Source of the DNA: a virus
Reading direction: 5' to 3' (one strand)
IMG/VR virus record: IMGVR_UViG_3300022693_000586
Location: 1 to 24,800 of that record
Length of the DNA: 24,800 bases
A model generated the notes under the pieces. That model saw only the letters and a program-made list of their open reading frames with translations. It was not told the DNA's origin and did no database searches. Position 1 is the stretch's first letter. Each line of letters opens with the position of its first letter. This document shows positions 14,783 through 22,079 of this stretch, piece after piece. Made by a program: the position numbers and the translations under genes.

Positions 14783-14886
14783 TTATTGATTTAACAGGCG
14801 AAGGCTCATTAGAGCTTTCAAGACTTTCAACGCGAAGTAAGTTCAGATTGCGTCGATGGCTTAGAAGAATTAACAAGCCTACTTAA
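14779..14886 (+). CDS. very small basic protein, unknown function
   Basis: A 35-residue ORF whose ATG at 14779 overlaps the previous stop (ATGA) with GGTTGGGA upstream as ribosome binding site. The product ends with a run of Arg-rich sequence (SKFRLRRWLRRINKPT). An intrinsic terminator follows 14 bases after the stop, so it is the last gene of this transcript segment. It may be a real small protein or a fortuitous ORF. Confidence 0.45.
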   Translation: MIIDLTGEGSLELSRLSTRSKFRLRRWLRRINKPT

Positions 14887-14899
14887 TAAATTAAAACTT

Positions 14900-14920
14900 A
14901 GCACCTTCGGGTGCTTTTTT
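14900..14920 (+). terminator. intrinsic terminator
   Basis: AGCACC (14900-14905), a TTCG tetraloop, GGTGCT (14910-14915), then a T-run. It separates the packaging/portal genes from the scaffold and capsid genes. Confidence 0.9.
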
Positions 14921-14993
14921 ATTGTCTGCTGAAAGCGGATGCCTACAGCGAACGAGTGGAAACTCATTAATTTTAGAAAAGGTTGGATAACCA

Positions 14994-15758
14994 ATGAAAC
15001 TTAAAACGACAGAAGTAAACGGTAAGAAATATGCGGAACTAGATGCAGGAGGCTTGCCAATCTATGTTCATGATGATGGTAAAGAAGTCGGTTTTGATGC
15101 TGCTCAAGCAGTAGGAAAAATCAGCTCTTTAAATGCGGAAGCTAAAACACATCGTGAAGCAAAAGAGGCTGCCGAGAAATCTTTAAAAGTCTTTGAAGGG
15201 CTAGACCCTGAGAAGGCAAAAACTGCATTAGAAACTATGGCGAATCTTGATGCTAAAAAGCTTGTGGATGCAGGCGATATCGAGAAGGTTAAAGCAGAGC
15301 TTACTGATGCACTGAAAAAATCATATGAGCCACAGATTCAGCAACTTACCCAAGAACGTGATTCAGTTCAGGCTCAATTACACAAAGAGCTGATCGGTGG
15401 TGGTTTTGCTCGTTCGAAGTTCATTCAAGAAAAAATTGCAGTACCTGCTGACATGATTCAGGCAACCTTTGGCAATAACTTCAAAATTGAAGATGGAAAG
15501 GTTGTGGCTTATGGCATTGATGGCCAAAAGATCTATTCACGAACCAAGCATGGTGAAGTTGCTGACTTTGATGAGGCTTTAGAAACACTAGTTGGAGGAT
15601 ACCAACATAAAGACTCAATCCTAAAAGGCAACCAAAGCACTGGCGGTGGATACGGTGGTCAAGGTGGCGGGGGAAATAACAGTAATGTCGGCAATATGGG
15701 TGGAACAATCCAAGAACGCCAAGCCGCTATTGCAGCAAAATTTAATTTAGATAAGTAA
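14994..15758 (+). CDS. capsid scaffolding protein
   Basis: A 254-residue acidic protein directly upstream of the major capsid gene. Residues about 40-130 form a long charged helix with coiled-coil character (AKTHREAKEAAEKSLKVFEG; LTQERDSVQAQLHKEL), typical of scaffolds. The C-terminal third has a Gly-rich linker (STGGGYGGQGGGGNNSN) and then a short helical end (TIQERQAAIAAKFNLDK) that would be the capsid-binding tail. Scaffolds guide prohead assembly and leave before or during packaging. A clear terminator separates it from the previous gene, and TTAGAAAAGGTTGG precedes the ATG. Confidence 0.8.
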   Translation: MKLKTTEVNGKKYAELDAGGLPIYVHDDGKEVGFDAAQAVGKISSLNAEAKTHREAKEAAEKSLKVFEGLDPEKAKTALETMANLDAKKLVDAGDIEKVKAELTDALKKSYEPQIQQLTQERDSVQAQLHKELIGGGFARSKFIQEKIAVPADMIQATFGNNFKIEDGKVVAYGIDGQKIYSRTKHGEVADFDEALETLVGGYQHKDSILKGNQSTGGGYGGQGGGGNNSNVGNMGGTIQERQAAIAAKFNLDK

Positions 15759-15769
15759 TTGGAGAAATT

Positions 15770-16738
15770 ATGTCTTTATCTCAAATGCAGGTTTTCAATG
15801 AATACATCATGCCTGCCACAATTGAAACTCTTGCCCAAATGGTGCAGAAATTTAACGCTGCATCTGGTGGCGCGATTCGTTTAACCACAGATGGATTTAC
15901 TGGCGACTTCTTACAAGAGTCATTCTTTGCGTCACTTGATGGTGCTCAACGTCGTGTAGACCGATATGCTGCAAATGATACAGCACCTATCACAGATTTG
16001 TCTGAGATTAAGCACTCAAGCGTAAAAGTTGCAGGTGGTATTGGCCCAGTTCGCTATGAGCCTTCTCAAATGACGTGGTTACAGCGTCCAACAGCACAAG
16101 GTATTGAAGTTGCATCTCGTACTTTTGCAAGTTTAATGCTTAAAGACCAACTCAACACAGCAATTGCGGCTCTTGTGGCGGCAATTTCAAACCAACCAGA
16201 TGCAACAAATGATGTGTCTGCAACTGCTGGACTTACTTATAGTGCTATGAATGGCGCTCATGCTAAGTTTGGAGACCATTCTGGAAATATCATCACTGAT
16301 GTTATGAATGGCACTGCATATCACAAGCTCATCGAAAAGAACTTGAGCAATGCACAACAGTTGTTTCAATCAGGCAATGTGCGTGTAATTGATATTCTTG
16401 GCAAGTTGGTTGTGGTAACTGATGCGCCTGCATTATATACAGCAGGAACTCCAAACCAGCTTAAAGTGCTTTCTTTGACGGATGCGGCAGCTATCGTGTC
16501 AGACGGTGGTGATGTTGTATCAAACATTGAAACTACCAACGGTAAAGATCGTATTGAAACGACTTTACAGGTTGATTACTCATTTGGTGTTGGTCTTAAA
16601 GGCTACACATGGGATGAGGCAAATGGTGGCAAATCTCCAAGTGATGCTGAATTAGCAACAGGTACTAACTGGGATAAGTCAGCAACTAGCATTAAACATA
16701 CTGCTGGTGTCATCACCATTGCAGACGCAGCGCAGTAA
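15770..16738 (+). CDS. major capsid protein
   Basis: A 322-residue protein between scaffold and head-tail connector genes, the usual place and length for a major capsid protein. The sequence (DFLQESFFASLDGAQRRVDRY; VRYEPSQMTWLQRPTAQG; a long alanine-rich spine-like helix LKDQLNTAIAALVAAIS) is consistent with an HK97-fold capsid subunit, though I cannot confirm the fold by eye. A strong ribosome binding site (TTGGAGA) precedes the ATG and a UUCG-loop terminator follows, as expected for the most expressed gene of the head cluster. Confidence 0.85.
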   Translation: MSLSQMQVFNEYIMPATIETLAQMVQKFNAASGGAIRLTTDGFTGDFLQESFFASLDGAQRRVDRYAANDTAPITDLSEIKHSSVKVAGGIGPVRYEPSQMTWLQRPTAQGIEVASRTFASLMLKDQLNTAIAALVAAISNQPDATNDVSATAGLTYSAMNGAHAKFGDHSGNIITDVMNGTAYHKLIEKNLSNAQQLFQSGNVRVIDILGKLVVVTDAPALYTAGTPNQLKVLSLTDAAAIVSDGGDVVSNIETTNGKDRIETTLQVDYSFGVGLKGYTWDEANGGKSPSDAELATGTNWDKSATSIKHTAGVITIADAAQ

Positions 16739-16745
16739 TTAATAG

Positions 16746-16770
16746 GCAGCCTTCGGGCTGCTTTATTTTT
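16746..16770 (+). terminator. intrinsic terminator after the capsid gene
   Basis: GCAGCC (16746-16751), TTCG, GGCTGC (16756-16761) followed by TTTATTTTTT. It lies only 8 bases after the capsid stop, so downstream genes depend on read-through or antitermination. Confidence 0.9.
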
Positions 16771-16781
16771 TGGAGTTAAAA

Positions 16782-16946
16782 ATGTCAAAAGAACAGAAAG
16801 TAATTTACGAGCCTCATCCAGTTAGTCCAGAGCGAAAAGCCGAGCTTCGAGGGCAGGGTTATAAGATCATTGATGCGGTATTTAAACCTGAAGAAGAGCA
16901 AACCGAAAAACGCAATACTCGATCTTCTGCTCAACCAAAGGAATAA
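16782..16946 (+). CDS. small head-region protein, unknown function
   Basis: A 54-residue hydrophilic protein with ATG at 16782 after TTTTTGGAG. It contains YEPHPVSPERKAELRGQGYKI, which resembles the short sequence found in small head-associated proteins located just after capsid genes in related phages, and ends in a disordered, charged tail (EEEQTEKRNTRSSAQPKE). Three bases separate it from the next ATG. Function not known. Confidence 0.75.
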   Translation: MSKEQKVIYEPHPVSPERKAELRGQGYKIIDAVFKPEEEQTEKRNTRSSAQPKE

Positions 16947-16949
16947 GTC

Positions 16950-17327
16950 ATGACTTTTATCACCATTGCAGATGCAGAAACAATCTTAGGAGCTGACTTT
17001 GCACCGGATGGTGATAAAGCTCGTTTGGTTTTATTGGCTAATACTTGGATGAAAAATGAGATTGGGTTTGTACCTGATCCAGTCACAGAAAATCTTAAGC
17101 TTGCTGCATGTGAAATTATTAAAGGCGTTCAGGCAGGCGAGATTTACAGCGGAAAAGAACAAGAGCTTAAACGCAAAAAAGTGAAAGCCGACACGGTAGA
17201 GTCTGAAAAAGAATATCAAGATGGAAGCTTTTCATTATCAAGTTTTGAACAGATTGCTTTAGCACTTATTGGGGCTGAGAATTTGCCAAAGCATAAGTTC
17301 TTCACCATTCCTTTAGTGAGAAATTGA
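16950..17327 (+). CDS. head-tail connector (adaptor) protein
   Basis: A 125-residue helical protein following the capsid region. The layout (TIADAETILG near the start, a middle helix NLKLAACEIIKGVQAG and a loop with KVKADTVESEKEYQDGS) matches head-tail adaptor proteins of the gp6/DnaT-like type, which bind below the portal. Identification rests on this pattern and the position before the head-closure gene. Confidence 0.7.
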   Translation: MTFITIADAETILGADFAPDGDKARLVLLANTWMKNEIGFVPDPVTENLKLAACEIIKGVQAGEIYSGKEQELKRKKVKADTVESEKEYQDGSFSLSSFEQIALALIGAENLPKHKFFTIPLVRN

Positions 17328-17328
17328 T

Positions 17329-17715
17329 ATGGGTTTACGTGACGAACTTCAGGCAGATATTGCTGAAGCATTAAACTCTGATTTAGCAGACGCAGTAGCT
17401 ACCTTCACATGTACTCGGAAAAAATTAGTTAGCTCCAATCCCGCTACTGGTGAAGATACTTACACTGAATATGTCTATAGCGGTAGAGGTGTCCTATTTG
17501 GCTCATATTTAAAGGATTTGGTTAAGCCTACAGATTACCGCGCCACAGACTCTAAAGCCGTGTTATTGCAAAATGAAGTGAAGGATGCGGCAGGAACTCT
17601 AGTTGATCCAGATGTTAATGATATTTGGGTGATTGAAGGTGGTAAATATCGAGTAGTGAGTTATGGAAAGGATCCAGCGGACGCAACATGGATTGCTCAA
17701 TTAAGGAAGGTGTGA
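17329..17715 (+). CDS. head-tail joining / head closure protein
   Basis: A 128-residue protein beginning MGLRDELQADIAEALNSDLADAV and then beta-rich (FTCTRKKLVSSNPATGEDTY; VLFGSYLKDLV; DIWVIEGGKYRVVSYGKDP). This is the pattern of small head completion proteins with an N-terminal helix and a beta barrel. It starts 1 base after the connector stop. Its stop overlaps the next ATG (TGATG). Confidence 0.7.
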   Translation: MGLRDELQADIAEALNSDLADAVATFTCTRKKLVSSNPATGEDTYTEYVYSGRGVLFGSYLKDLVKPTDYRATDSKAVLLQNEVKDAAGTLVDPDVNDIWVIEGGKYRVVSYGKDPADATWIAQLRKV

Positions 17716-18005
17716 TGATTAACTTAGATGATGGCAATTTGATAAGTCAGGCGATTAATCAAGAGGGTGTTTATCACGCTGAGGTTCGCAAATCCACCAA
17801 TGGTCCAAAGAAAGTTTTGCTCGATGGCGAAGAATGCAAGTATGTGATCTTTGCAGATACTAACAAGGGCTATCTTATTCGACATAAAACAACTATTGAC
17901 GGTCGAGTTATCACAGTAGGTAATGAACCAGTATTTGAGATCCTGTTTGGTAAAGTAGAGGTGGTTTTTAATGAGTTGGACAAACAAACCGAGTGCCTTC
18001 ACTAA
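17715..18005 (+). CDS. small phage protein, unknown function, in the head-tail region
   Basis: A 96-residue protein from the ATG at 17715, preceded by AAGGAAGG; an upstream in-frame ATG at 17688 lies inside the head closure gene. The protein is beta-rich (GVYHAEVRK; KKVLLDGEECKYVIFADTNKGYLIRHKT) and looks like a small barrel. The last 35 bases overlap the following neck gene. No family recognised; the location suggests a structural or assembly role. Confidence 0.65.
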   Translation: MINLDDGNLISQAINQEGVYHAEVRKSTNGPKKVLLDGEECKYVIFADTNKGYLIRHKTTIDGRVITVGNEPVFEILFGKVEVVFNELDKQTECLH

Positions 18006-18393
18006 AACGATTGAAGCAGACCTTACCAAAAAACAGAAAGATATTGTGATTGATGCATTACAAGGGGTAGTTCTTCAAAGTCCAGTTGATACGGGAGCCT
18101 ATAGAGCATCACACCGAGTCAGCATTAACCAGACTGACCAATCATTCAATGAGGCTGAGAAAGACAAGGGTGGTGGCTCAACAATAAGTAAAGGTACAAG
18201 TGTTTTATCTCGCTTAGTTCCTTACTCGACAGTTTATATTCAAACAAATGCGCCTTATGCCAATAAGATTGAATTTGGCGGCTTTACAACAAAAGCTGAG
18301 ACTGAGAAAACAACAGGCGGTTATTCTAAACAAGCACCCCAAGGCGTTTACTCCACAACTTTTAACTATATTGCTCAGAAATACGGTGGATAA
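17971..18393 (+). CDS. neck protein, HK97 gp10-like
   Basis: A 140-residue protein with the PVDTGAYRASH motif near residues 38-48 and ANKIEFGGF near 90-98; these two are the signature of the HK97 gp10/tail-completion family (a Leu/Pro-DTG-xLR-S motif and an xYE/IEFG motif). Such proteins close the neck or help join tails. GAGGTGG precedes the ATG at a proper distance even though the start lies inside the preceding gene. Confidence 0.78.
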   Translation: MSWTNKPSAFTKTIEADLTKKQKDIVIDALQGVVLQSPVDTGAYRASHRVSINQTDQSFNEAEKDKGGGSTISKGTSVLSRLVPYSTVYIQTNAPYANKIEFGGFTTKAETEKTTGGYSKQAPQGVYSTTFNYIAQKYGG

Positions 18394-18395
18394 AA

Positions 18396-18794
18396 ATGGC
18401 AATGACTTTAGACCAAGCACGACAAGCCATTATCACTAGAGCAATGGCATTTACTGGAATAGATCAGAATCGCATTCAATACCCGAATGGGCCACTTATT
18501 AACGTGCCCACAGAAGGACTTTGGTGTGATTTAAATATCCTGTGGGGAGGTTCTATAATTGCTGGGGTTGGAGGCATGCCCTGTACACGAAGAACAGGGA
18601 TTATCTCAATCAGTTGTCTTGCTAGACCTCAAACGAATGAGGCTGATATAACACAACTTGCAGATGTATGGCTTGCTCACCTCGAATACTACTCGGTTGA
18701 CCAATTGGAAATACTACAAGGTCAAGTGCAAAACCTTGGCAATAATGGCGACTTTATTCAATACAACGTAACAATGAATTATAGAGTCAACTAA
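18396..18794 (+). CDS. tail terminator protein
   Basis: A 132-residue protein after the neck gene and before the tail tube, the position of the tail terminator. It shows the layout of that group: an N-terminal helix (LDQARQAIITRAMAFTG), a beta-rich middle (GLWCDLNILWGGS; GIISISCLARP) and a helix plus strand end (ITQLADVWLAHLEYYS; IQYNVTMNYRVN). It caps the tail tube and sets its end. Two bases separate it from the upstream stop. A terminator follows after 32 bases. Confidence 0.7.
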   Translation: MAMTLDQARQAIITRAMAFTGIDQNRIQYPNGPLINVPTEGLWCDLNILWGGSIIAGVGGMPCTRRTGIISISCLARPQTNEADITQLADVWLAHLEYYSVDQLEILQGQVQNLGNNGDFIQYNVTMNYRVN

Positions 18795-18826
18795 AACACA
18801 CAACTAACCCGTACTACTTTTAAACG

Positions 18827-18853
18827 AACCTGTCCTTAGCGGCAGGTTTTTTT
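18827..18853 (+). terminator. intrinsic terminator after the tail terminator gene
   Basis: AACCTG (18827-18832) and CAGGTT (18843-18848) form the stem, followed by a T-run. It separates the neck genes from the KilA-N accessory block. Confidence 0.8.
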
Positions 18854-18854
18854 A

Positions 18855-18940
18855 TGCCTGTTCTCAGGCAAACACTGGCTAGAGCGACGGTTCGAAAGGA
18901 AGATGGTCATTCGACTACTCATTGCATCTTCTTGCCAGTG
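18855..18940 (+). other. hairpins in the leader of the KilA-N gene
   Basis: TGCCTG/CAGGCA (18855-18860/18865-18870) is a perfect 6-bp hairpin with a 4-nt loop. It is followed by a nested structure: outer stem CACTGGC (18873-18879) with GCCAGTG (18934-18940), inner stem GAAGATG (18899-18905) with CATCTTC (18925-18931). ATTTTTATTT follows, so the whole may act as a terminator or control the gene at 18972. No promoter is evident. Confidence 0.5.
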
Positions 18941-18971
18941 ATTTTTATTTATGGGTAGTCGGAGCATATCA

Positions 18972-19700
18972 ATGAATGCAATTGTAAAAATTAAGTATGA
19001 GGATCAAGATCAAACTTTTGATCATCAAGGTTGGTTTAATGCAACACAAGCTGCTAGTAAATTTAACAAACCAGTCCATGATTGGGTGCGCCTACCAGAA
19101 ACACAGAAGTATCTAGAAGCACTTGAGCGCAAATACGGGAAAATCCCTTATTTGAAGACTAAGCGTGGAAATAATGGCGGAACTTGGCTGCACCCAAAAC
19201 TGGCAGTTCGATTTGCTCAATGGCTAGATATTGATTTCTCAATTTGGTGTGATGAGCAAATTGATAACCTAATTCGAACTAGTCAGGCTCCGCCTTCAGT
19301 TCAAGATATGATGCGTTTGATGCTCTTACCAGAAGCATCGACTTGGGAGAAACGCTTCCCAGATTCTTTTTATAAGGCCTTGGCAAAAGTTACAGGCACA
19401 AAATTCAATAACCATATTGGTGGAACACCTGCAATTTTTGGCGACTTAACAAATAAGTGGGTTTATCGAATCATTATGCCAAAAGAGATTCTAGCAGAGA
19501 TCAGAGCTAGCAAGCGTGATGGTGAAAAGATGCACCAATGGCTCACAAATGGTGGAGAAAAGTTGCTTTCAGAGCAAATAACTAAAGTTGAGGCAATTGC
19601 TAATTCATCAAATGACTATCAAGACTTTGTAAGCCGTTGCTTTCAAGCATTTAACTCGGTGAAGGGGCAATTGCGTTTAGTAATGCCGCAAGGTGAATAA
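18972..19700 (+). CDS. KilA-N / P63C antirepressor-like DNA-binding protein
   Basis: A 242-residue protein. Residues about 20-100 carry the KilA-N layout (WFNATQAASKFNK, YLKTKRGNNGGTWLHPKLAVRFAQWL, FSIWCDEQI), a DNA-binding domain of phage regulators. Residues about 110-200 match P63C (LPEASTWEKRFPDSFYKALA; GDLTNKWVYRIIMPKEI). The ATG at 18972 follows CGGAGCAT; ATG at 18951 has no ribosome binding site. It interrupts a run of tail genes and is flanked by terminators, so it is an accessory gene (a moron). It probably acts as an antirepressor or regulator; target unknown. Confidence 0.85.
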   Translation: MNAIVKIKYEDQDQTFDHQGWFNATQAASKFNKPVHDWVRLPETQKYLEALERKYGKIPYLKTKRGNNGGTWLHPKLAVRFAQWLDIDFSIWCDEQIDNLIRTSQAPPSVQDMMRLMLLPEASTWEKRFPDSFYKALAKVTGTKFNNHIGGTPAIFGDLTNKWVYRIIMPKEILAEIRASKRDGEKMHQWLTNGGEKLLSEQITKVEAIANSSNDYQDFVSRCFQAFNSVKGQLRLVMPQGE

Positions 19701-19702
19701 TT

Positions 19703-20023
19703 ATGGATGAGCGTGAAGTTGATGACTTTTTAGAAGTCCGCGAGGAATTGCAATCCATGACCCACAGTGAACTAGTTGATGAGGTAATTATCCGAATTCA
19801 ATCACAACAAAGAATGTTGATTGATAATTGGCATAGCACTGAGGATTTAAGAAAGCAAAACTCAGACTATAGAAAGATGATTTTTGATTGCAGTGAAGCT
19901 ATGGAAAAAAGTACGGAAGCGATGGAGAGAATGGTTCAGAGGATAAAATACTGGAAGAACTCATTTTGGTTCTTAGCGTTTCTAGTCATGCTTACTTTAC
20001 TAGCAACATTTATTTTTAAATAA
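19703..20023 (+). CDS. small membrane-anchored coiled-coil protein
   Basis: A 106-residue protein starting two bases after the KilA-N stop, with AAGGTGAA as ribosome binding site. The first ~80 residues are charged and helical with coiled-coil character; residues about 86-105 (FWFLAFLVMLTLLATFIF) are one C-terminal transmembrane segment, so the soluble part faces the cytoplasm. It is probably co-transcribed with the KilA-N gene and ends at a terminator. Possible roles are superinfection exclusion or membrane tethering of its partner, but neither is shown. Confidence 0.72.
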   Translation: MDEREVDDFLEVREELQSMTHSELVDEVIIRIQSQQRMLIDNWHSTEDLRKQNSDYRKMIFDCSEAMEKSTEAMERMVQRIKYWKNSFWFLAFLVMLTLLATFIFK

Positions 20024-20033
20024 CACAACCAAC

Positions 20034-20055
20034 GCCCTCAATTCGAGGGCTTTTT
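20034..20055 (+). terminator. intrinsic terminator after the KilA-N block
   Basis: GCCCTC (20034-20039) and GAGGGC (20045-20050) with a 5-nt loop, followed by TTTTT. It closes the accessory pair before the tail tube gene. Confidence 0.88.
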
Positions 20056-20082
20056 AATGCCCGAAAATTAAGGAGAACTTAG

Positions 20083-21003
20083 ATGAGTTCTGGTGCACGT
20101 CAGATAACACAAATCGCAAAAGAAACAGTCATTGGCACTACGCCGAGTCCATTTGATCGCCAAACATTTGAGTTCACTACAAATGGACTGGATGGGACTG
20201 TATCTAAAGAAACATCCAACTCAATTGCAGACAGCCGAATTGCCCGTTCATCAATGATTACTGGCGCTGAATATGCTGGCGATTTAACTTGTGAAGCTAA
20301 ATACAGTCCATTGATTCAAGACTTAATGGCCGCAGCTGCTTTCAACAACTGGGAGAACAATGTACTGACATTTGGTGGAAATGTGCGTCAAACATTTAGT
20401 GTGCTCCGCGGTTTCACTGATGTAAATGACTACCATATTTTTAAAGGCGCTCATGTAAACACCTTTGGAATTGATATTCCAGAGCAAGGCTTAATCACCA
20501 TGACTTTCGGGTTAATGGCTCTAGGTCGTTTGGGTGCAACTACTCCTCCATTGGGCACAGTAACGCCAGCCGATGACAATCCTAAAATGTCTAATATCTC
20601 TGTAGGGGATATTTTGATTGATGGTGTTTCTCAAGCGGGCATTTCATGTATTACAGCTTTTACATTCAATTGGGATAACTCAATGCAGGTTCAACGCTGT
20701 TTAGGTAGCGGCATTGATCCTAAAAAGATTCTTGAAATGATTGCAGCAGGGACAGGATCATTTACAGCAGCTTGGTCTCAAAACACCTCTGAGATGTACG
20801 CTAAACAATTCACAAATGCCAATATTTCTCTACGTGTGCCAATTACAGACAGTGAAGGCAATGAATATGAGTTATTCATTCCTAAAGTTGAAATTACGGC
20901 AGGATTACCTACAGGTGGTACAAGCGACATCTTAAATACTTCTTTTGACTACACTGTAGTTGATGAAGCACCAACAATTACCCGTACACCAGCAACGCCT
21001 TAA
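20083..21003 (+). CDS. major tail tube protein
   Basis: A 306-residue beta-rich protein in the tube position directly before the G/GT chaperones. The opening (GARQITQIAKETVIGTTPSP) and the rest (RQTFEFTTNGLDGTVSKETSNSI; pattern of alternating strands) fit a siphophage tail tube subunit, with SDILNTSFDYTV near the end. A strong AAGGAGAA ribosome binding site and a following terminator suit a highly expressed gene. The length exceeds that of lambda V (246), suggesting an extra C-terminal domain or insertion. Confidence 0.83.
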   Translation: MSSGARQITQIAKETVIGTTPSPFDRQTFEFTTNGLDGTVSKETSNSIADSRIARSSMITGAEYAGDLTCEAKYSPLIQDLMAAAAFNNWENNVLTFGGNVRQTFSVLRGFTDVNDYHIFKGAHVNTFGIDIPEQGLITMTFGLMALGRLGATTPPLGTVTPADDNPKMSNISVGDILIDGVSQAGISCITAFTFNWDNSMQVQRCLGSGIDPKKILEMIAAGTGSFTAAWSQNTSEMYAKQFTNANISLRVPITDSEGNEYELFIPKVEITAGLPTGGTSDILNTSFDYTVVDEAPTITRTPATP

Positions 21004-21012
21004 TACTGATTT

Positions 21013-21039
21013 GGCAGCTTAATTGCTGCCTTATTTTTT
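21013..21039 (+). terminator. intrinsic terminator after the tail tube gene
   Basis: GGCAGC (21013-21018), TTAATT loop, GCTGCC (21025-21030), then TTATTTTTT. Confidence 0.88.
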
Positions 21040-21050
21040 GGAGATATCAC

Positions 21051-21584
21051 ATGGCTCTCGAAGTCAATATTCAAAGAAATAAAGACGTCAGTTTGTGGCG
21101 CGAATACAAAGATACTGAAGGCAATGTACTTGCTGAGTTTAAGATCCGTGGTATTGGATATAAGCCTTATCAGGTGGCACTTGAACGAGCAAATAATCAG
21201 ATCTCATCAAAAGGCTTTGACGTAGCAAAGGCAACAGCAGAAGATAAACTCTTTCATGAATTAGTTTTAGAAGCAGTGGCTTCGCATTTAATTGAAGACT
21301 GGAAAGGCGTGGTTTTTGTTGAAGAAGGTCCTGAAGGTGAGCTGGTAAAAACAGAGCCTACTTTCAATGGCGAAAATGCATTTAAGTTGCTCAATATGGG
21401 CGATTTAGGTGTTTCTATTTGGTCTTTTATCCGCACTGAATCTGAAAAGATCCAAGCTGAAGCAAATCAATATCGAGATGATGTTGTGGGAAAGTCACAA
21501 CCCTGTACGAGTGGGCAAAGTTCGGCTCAGAAGAAGAAGCGAACGACTACAGCAAAAAGCAAAACGCAGTCGCAAATGCCTTAA
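21051..21584 (+). CDS. tail assembly chaperone G
   Basis: A 177-residue protein after the tail tube, the G chaperone position. Residues 1-148 are the G domain (LEVNIQRNKDVSLWREY; AFKLLNMGDLGVSIWSFI). The slippery site GGGAAAG at 21488-21494 is read here in the normal frame, after which the product has a low-complexity Ser/Thr/Lys/Gln tail (QSSAQKKKRTTTAKSKTQ) that looks like the out-of-frame reading of the T coding region. Lambda G and GT coat the tape measure during tail assembly. Confidence 0.85.
   Translation: MALEVNIQRNKDVSLWREYKDTEGNVLAEFKIRGIGYKPYQVALERANNQISSKGFDVAKATAEDKLFHELVLEAVASHLIEDWKGVVFVEEGPEGELVKTEPTFNGENAFKLLNMGDLGVSIWSFIRTESEKIQAEANQYRDDVVGKSQPCTSGQSSAQKKKRTTTAKSKTQSQMP
21488..21494 (+). 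promoter_or_regulatory. -1 ribosomal frameshift site GGGAAAG
   Basis: In the G frame the heptamer reads G GGA AAG, the same slippery sequence used by lambda G/T. After a one-base slip back the ribosome continues at GTC (21494-21496) in the frame that stays open to 21850. Confidence 0.9.
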
Positions 21585-21850
21585 ATCTCAACAACACTAA
21601 GGTTTTAACTAAGCCTGCTTATTCCTACACAGCAAATGCCATCCTCTCTGCTTATAACACCATTGCTCGATCTAGGCGCTATGAACAAGGTGTTCCTCTG
21701 GCATTAGATATCTCAGCAATCAATGCTTATGTTGAGCAATATGATTTACCGGTTGAGCGTTACATCTTTAATGACTGTATTTTTACGCTTGACGATATGT
21801 TCTTGGATGAGGCGCATAAGAAGGCGACGCAACGAGTGACGAAGACTTAA
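21494..21850 (+). CDS. T part of the GT tail chaperone, made by -1 frameshift
   Basis: The -1 frame is open from 21482 to TAA at 21848-21850 with no plausible start codon of its own near the beginning. Joined to G at the slippery site it gives a fusion of about 266 residues (148 from G, 118 here). The T part reads VTTLYEWAKFGSEEEANDY..., then SYTANAILSAYNTIARSR and ALDISAINAYVEQYDLP, with a C-terminal FTLDDMFLDEAHKKATQR. GT is expected to recruit the tail tube subunit to the G-coated tape measure. A minus-strand ORF across the same DNA is a shadow. Confidence 0.88.
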   Translation, partial: VTTLYEWAKFGSEEEANDYSKKQNAVANALNLNNTKVLTKPAYSYTANAILSAYNTIARSRRYEQGVPLALDISAINAYVEQYDLPVERYIFNDCIFTLDDMFLDEAHKKATQRVTKT

Positions 21851-21927
21851 ATGCTGACGTGCGATACTTAACTGTGAACAAGCGACGTGATATAGCGCAC
21901 TTGATGTTACATAATACGCCTATTCTC

Positions 21928-21981
21928 TTGACATTCCCGTAAAGATTCCTTATTGACAGAAATGTCATTAGTGCGTACCCT
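21928..21981 (+). promoter_or_regulatory. tandem candidate promoters of the accessory block
   Basis: Two perfect -35 boxes TTGACA lie at 21928-21933 and 21953-21958. The second has TACCCT (21976-21981) after 17 bp and its -35 is embedded in the dyad TGACA-GAAA-TGTCA (21954-21967). The first would use TATTGA (21951-21956). A terminator follows very soon (21995), so the real use is uncertain. Confidence 0.5.
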
Positions 21982-21994
21982 TGTTCCTATAGAG

Positions 21995-22025
21995 ACCCTG
22001 TTATCAAATGATAAGAGGGTTTTTC
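21995..22025 (+). terminator. intrinsic terminator
   Basis: ACCCT-g-TTATC (21995-22005) pairs with GATAA-g-AGGGT (22010-22020) around AAAT, followed by TTTTC. It ends late transcription after the tail chaperones. A stretch of about 230 bases without a gene (21851-22079) holds this, the promoters and the dyad at 22026-22053. Confidence 0.85.
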
Positions 22026-22053
22026 TGTCATAAAAATTGTATGTTTTATGACA
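22026..22053. promoter_or_regulatory. 10-bp perfect dyad, operator candidate
   Basis: TGTCATAAAA (22026-22035) and TTTTATGACA (22044-22053) are perfect inverted repeats with an 8-bp spacer ATTGTATG, ending 26 bases before the gene at 22080. The symmetry and length fit a binding site of a dimeric repressor. No T-run makes it a good terminator. Confidence 0.6.
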
Positions 22054-22079
22054 CCCATTAAATATAAGGGCGATAAAAA

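Noticed and set aside
16712-16977. Near-identical 19-bp segment (ATCACCATTGCAGA.GCAG) at the end of the capsid gene and the start of the connector gene
   Set aside because: Both encode ITIADA, a short peptide likely to recur by chance; one mismatch and no longer repeat, so I see no evidence for a recombination site.
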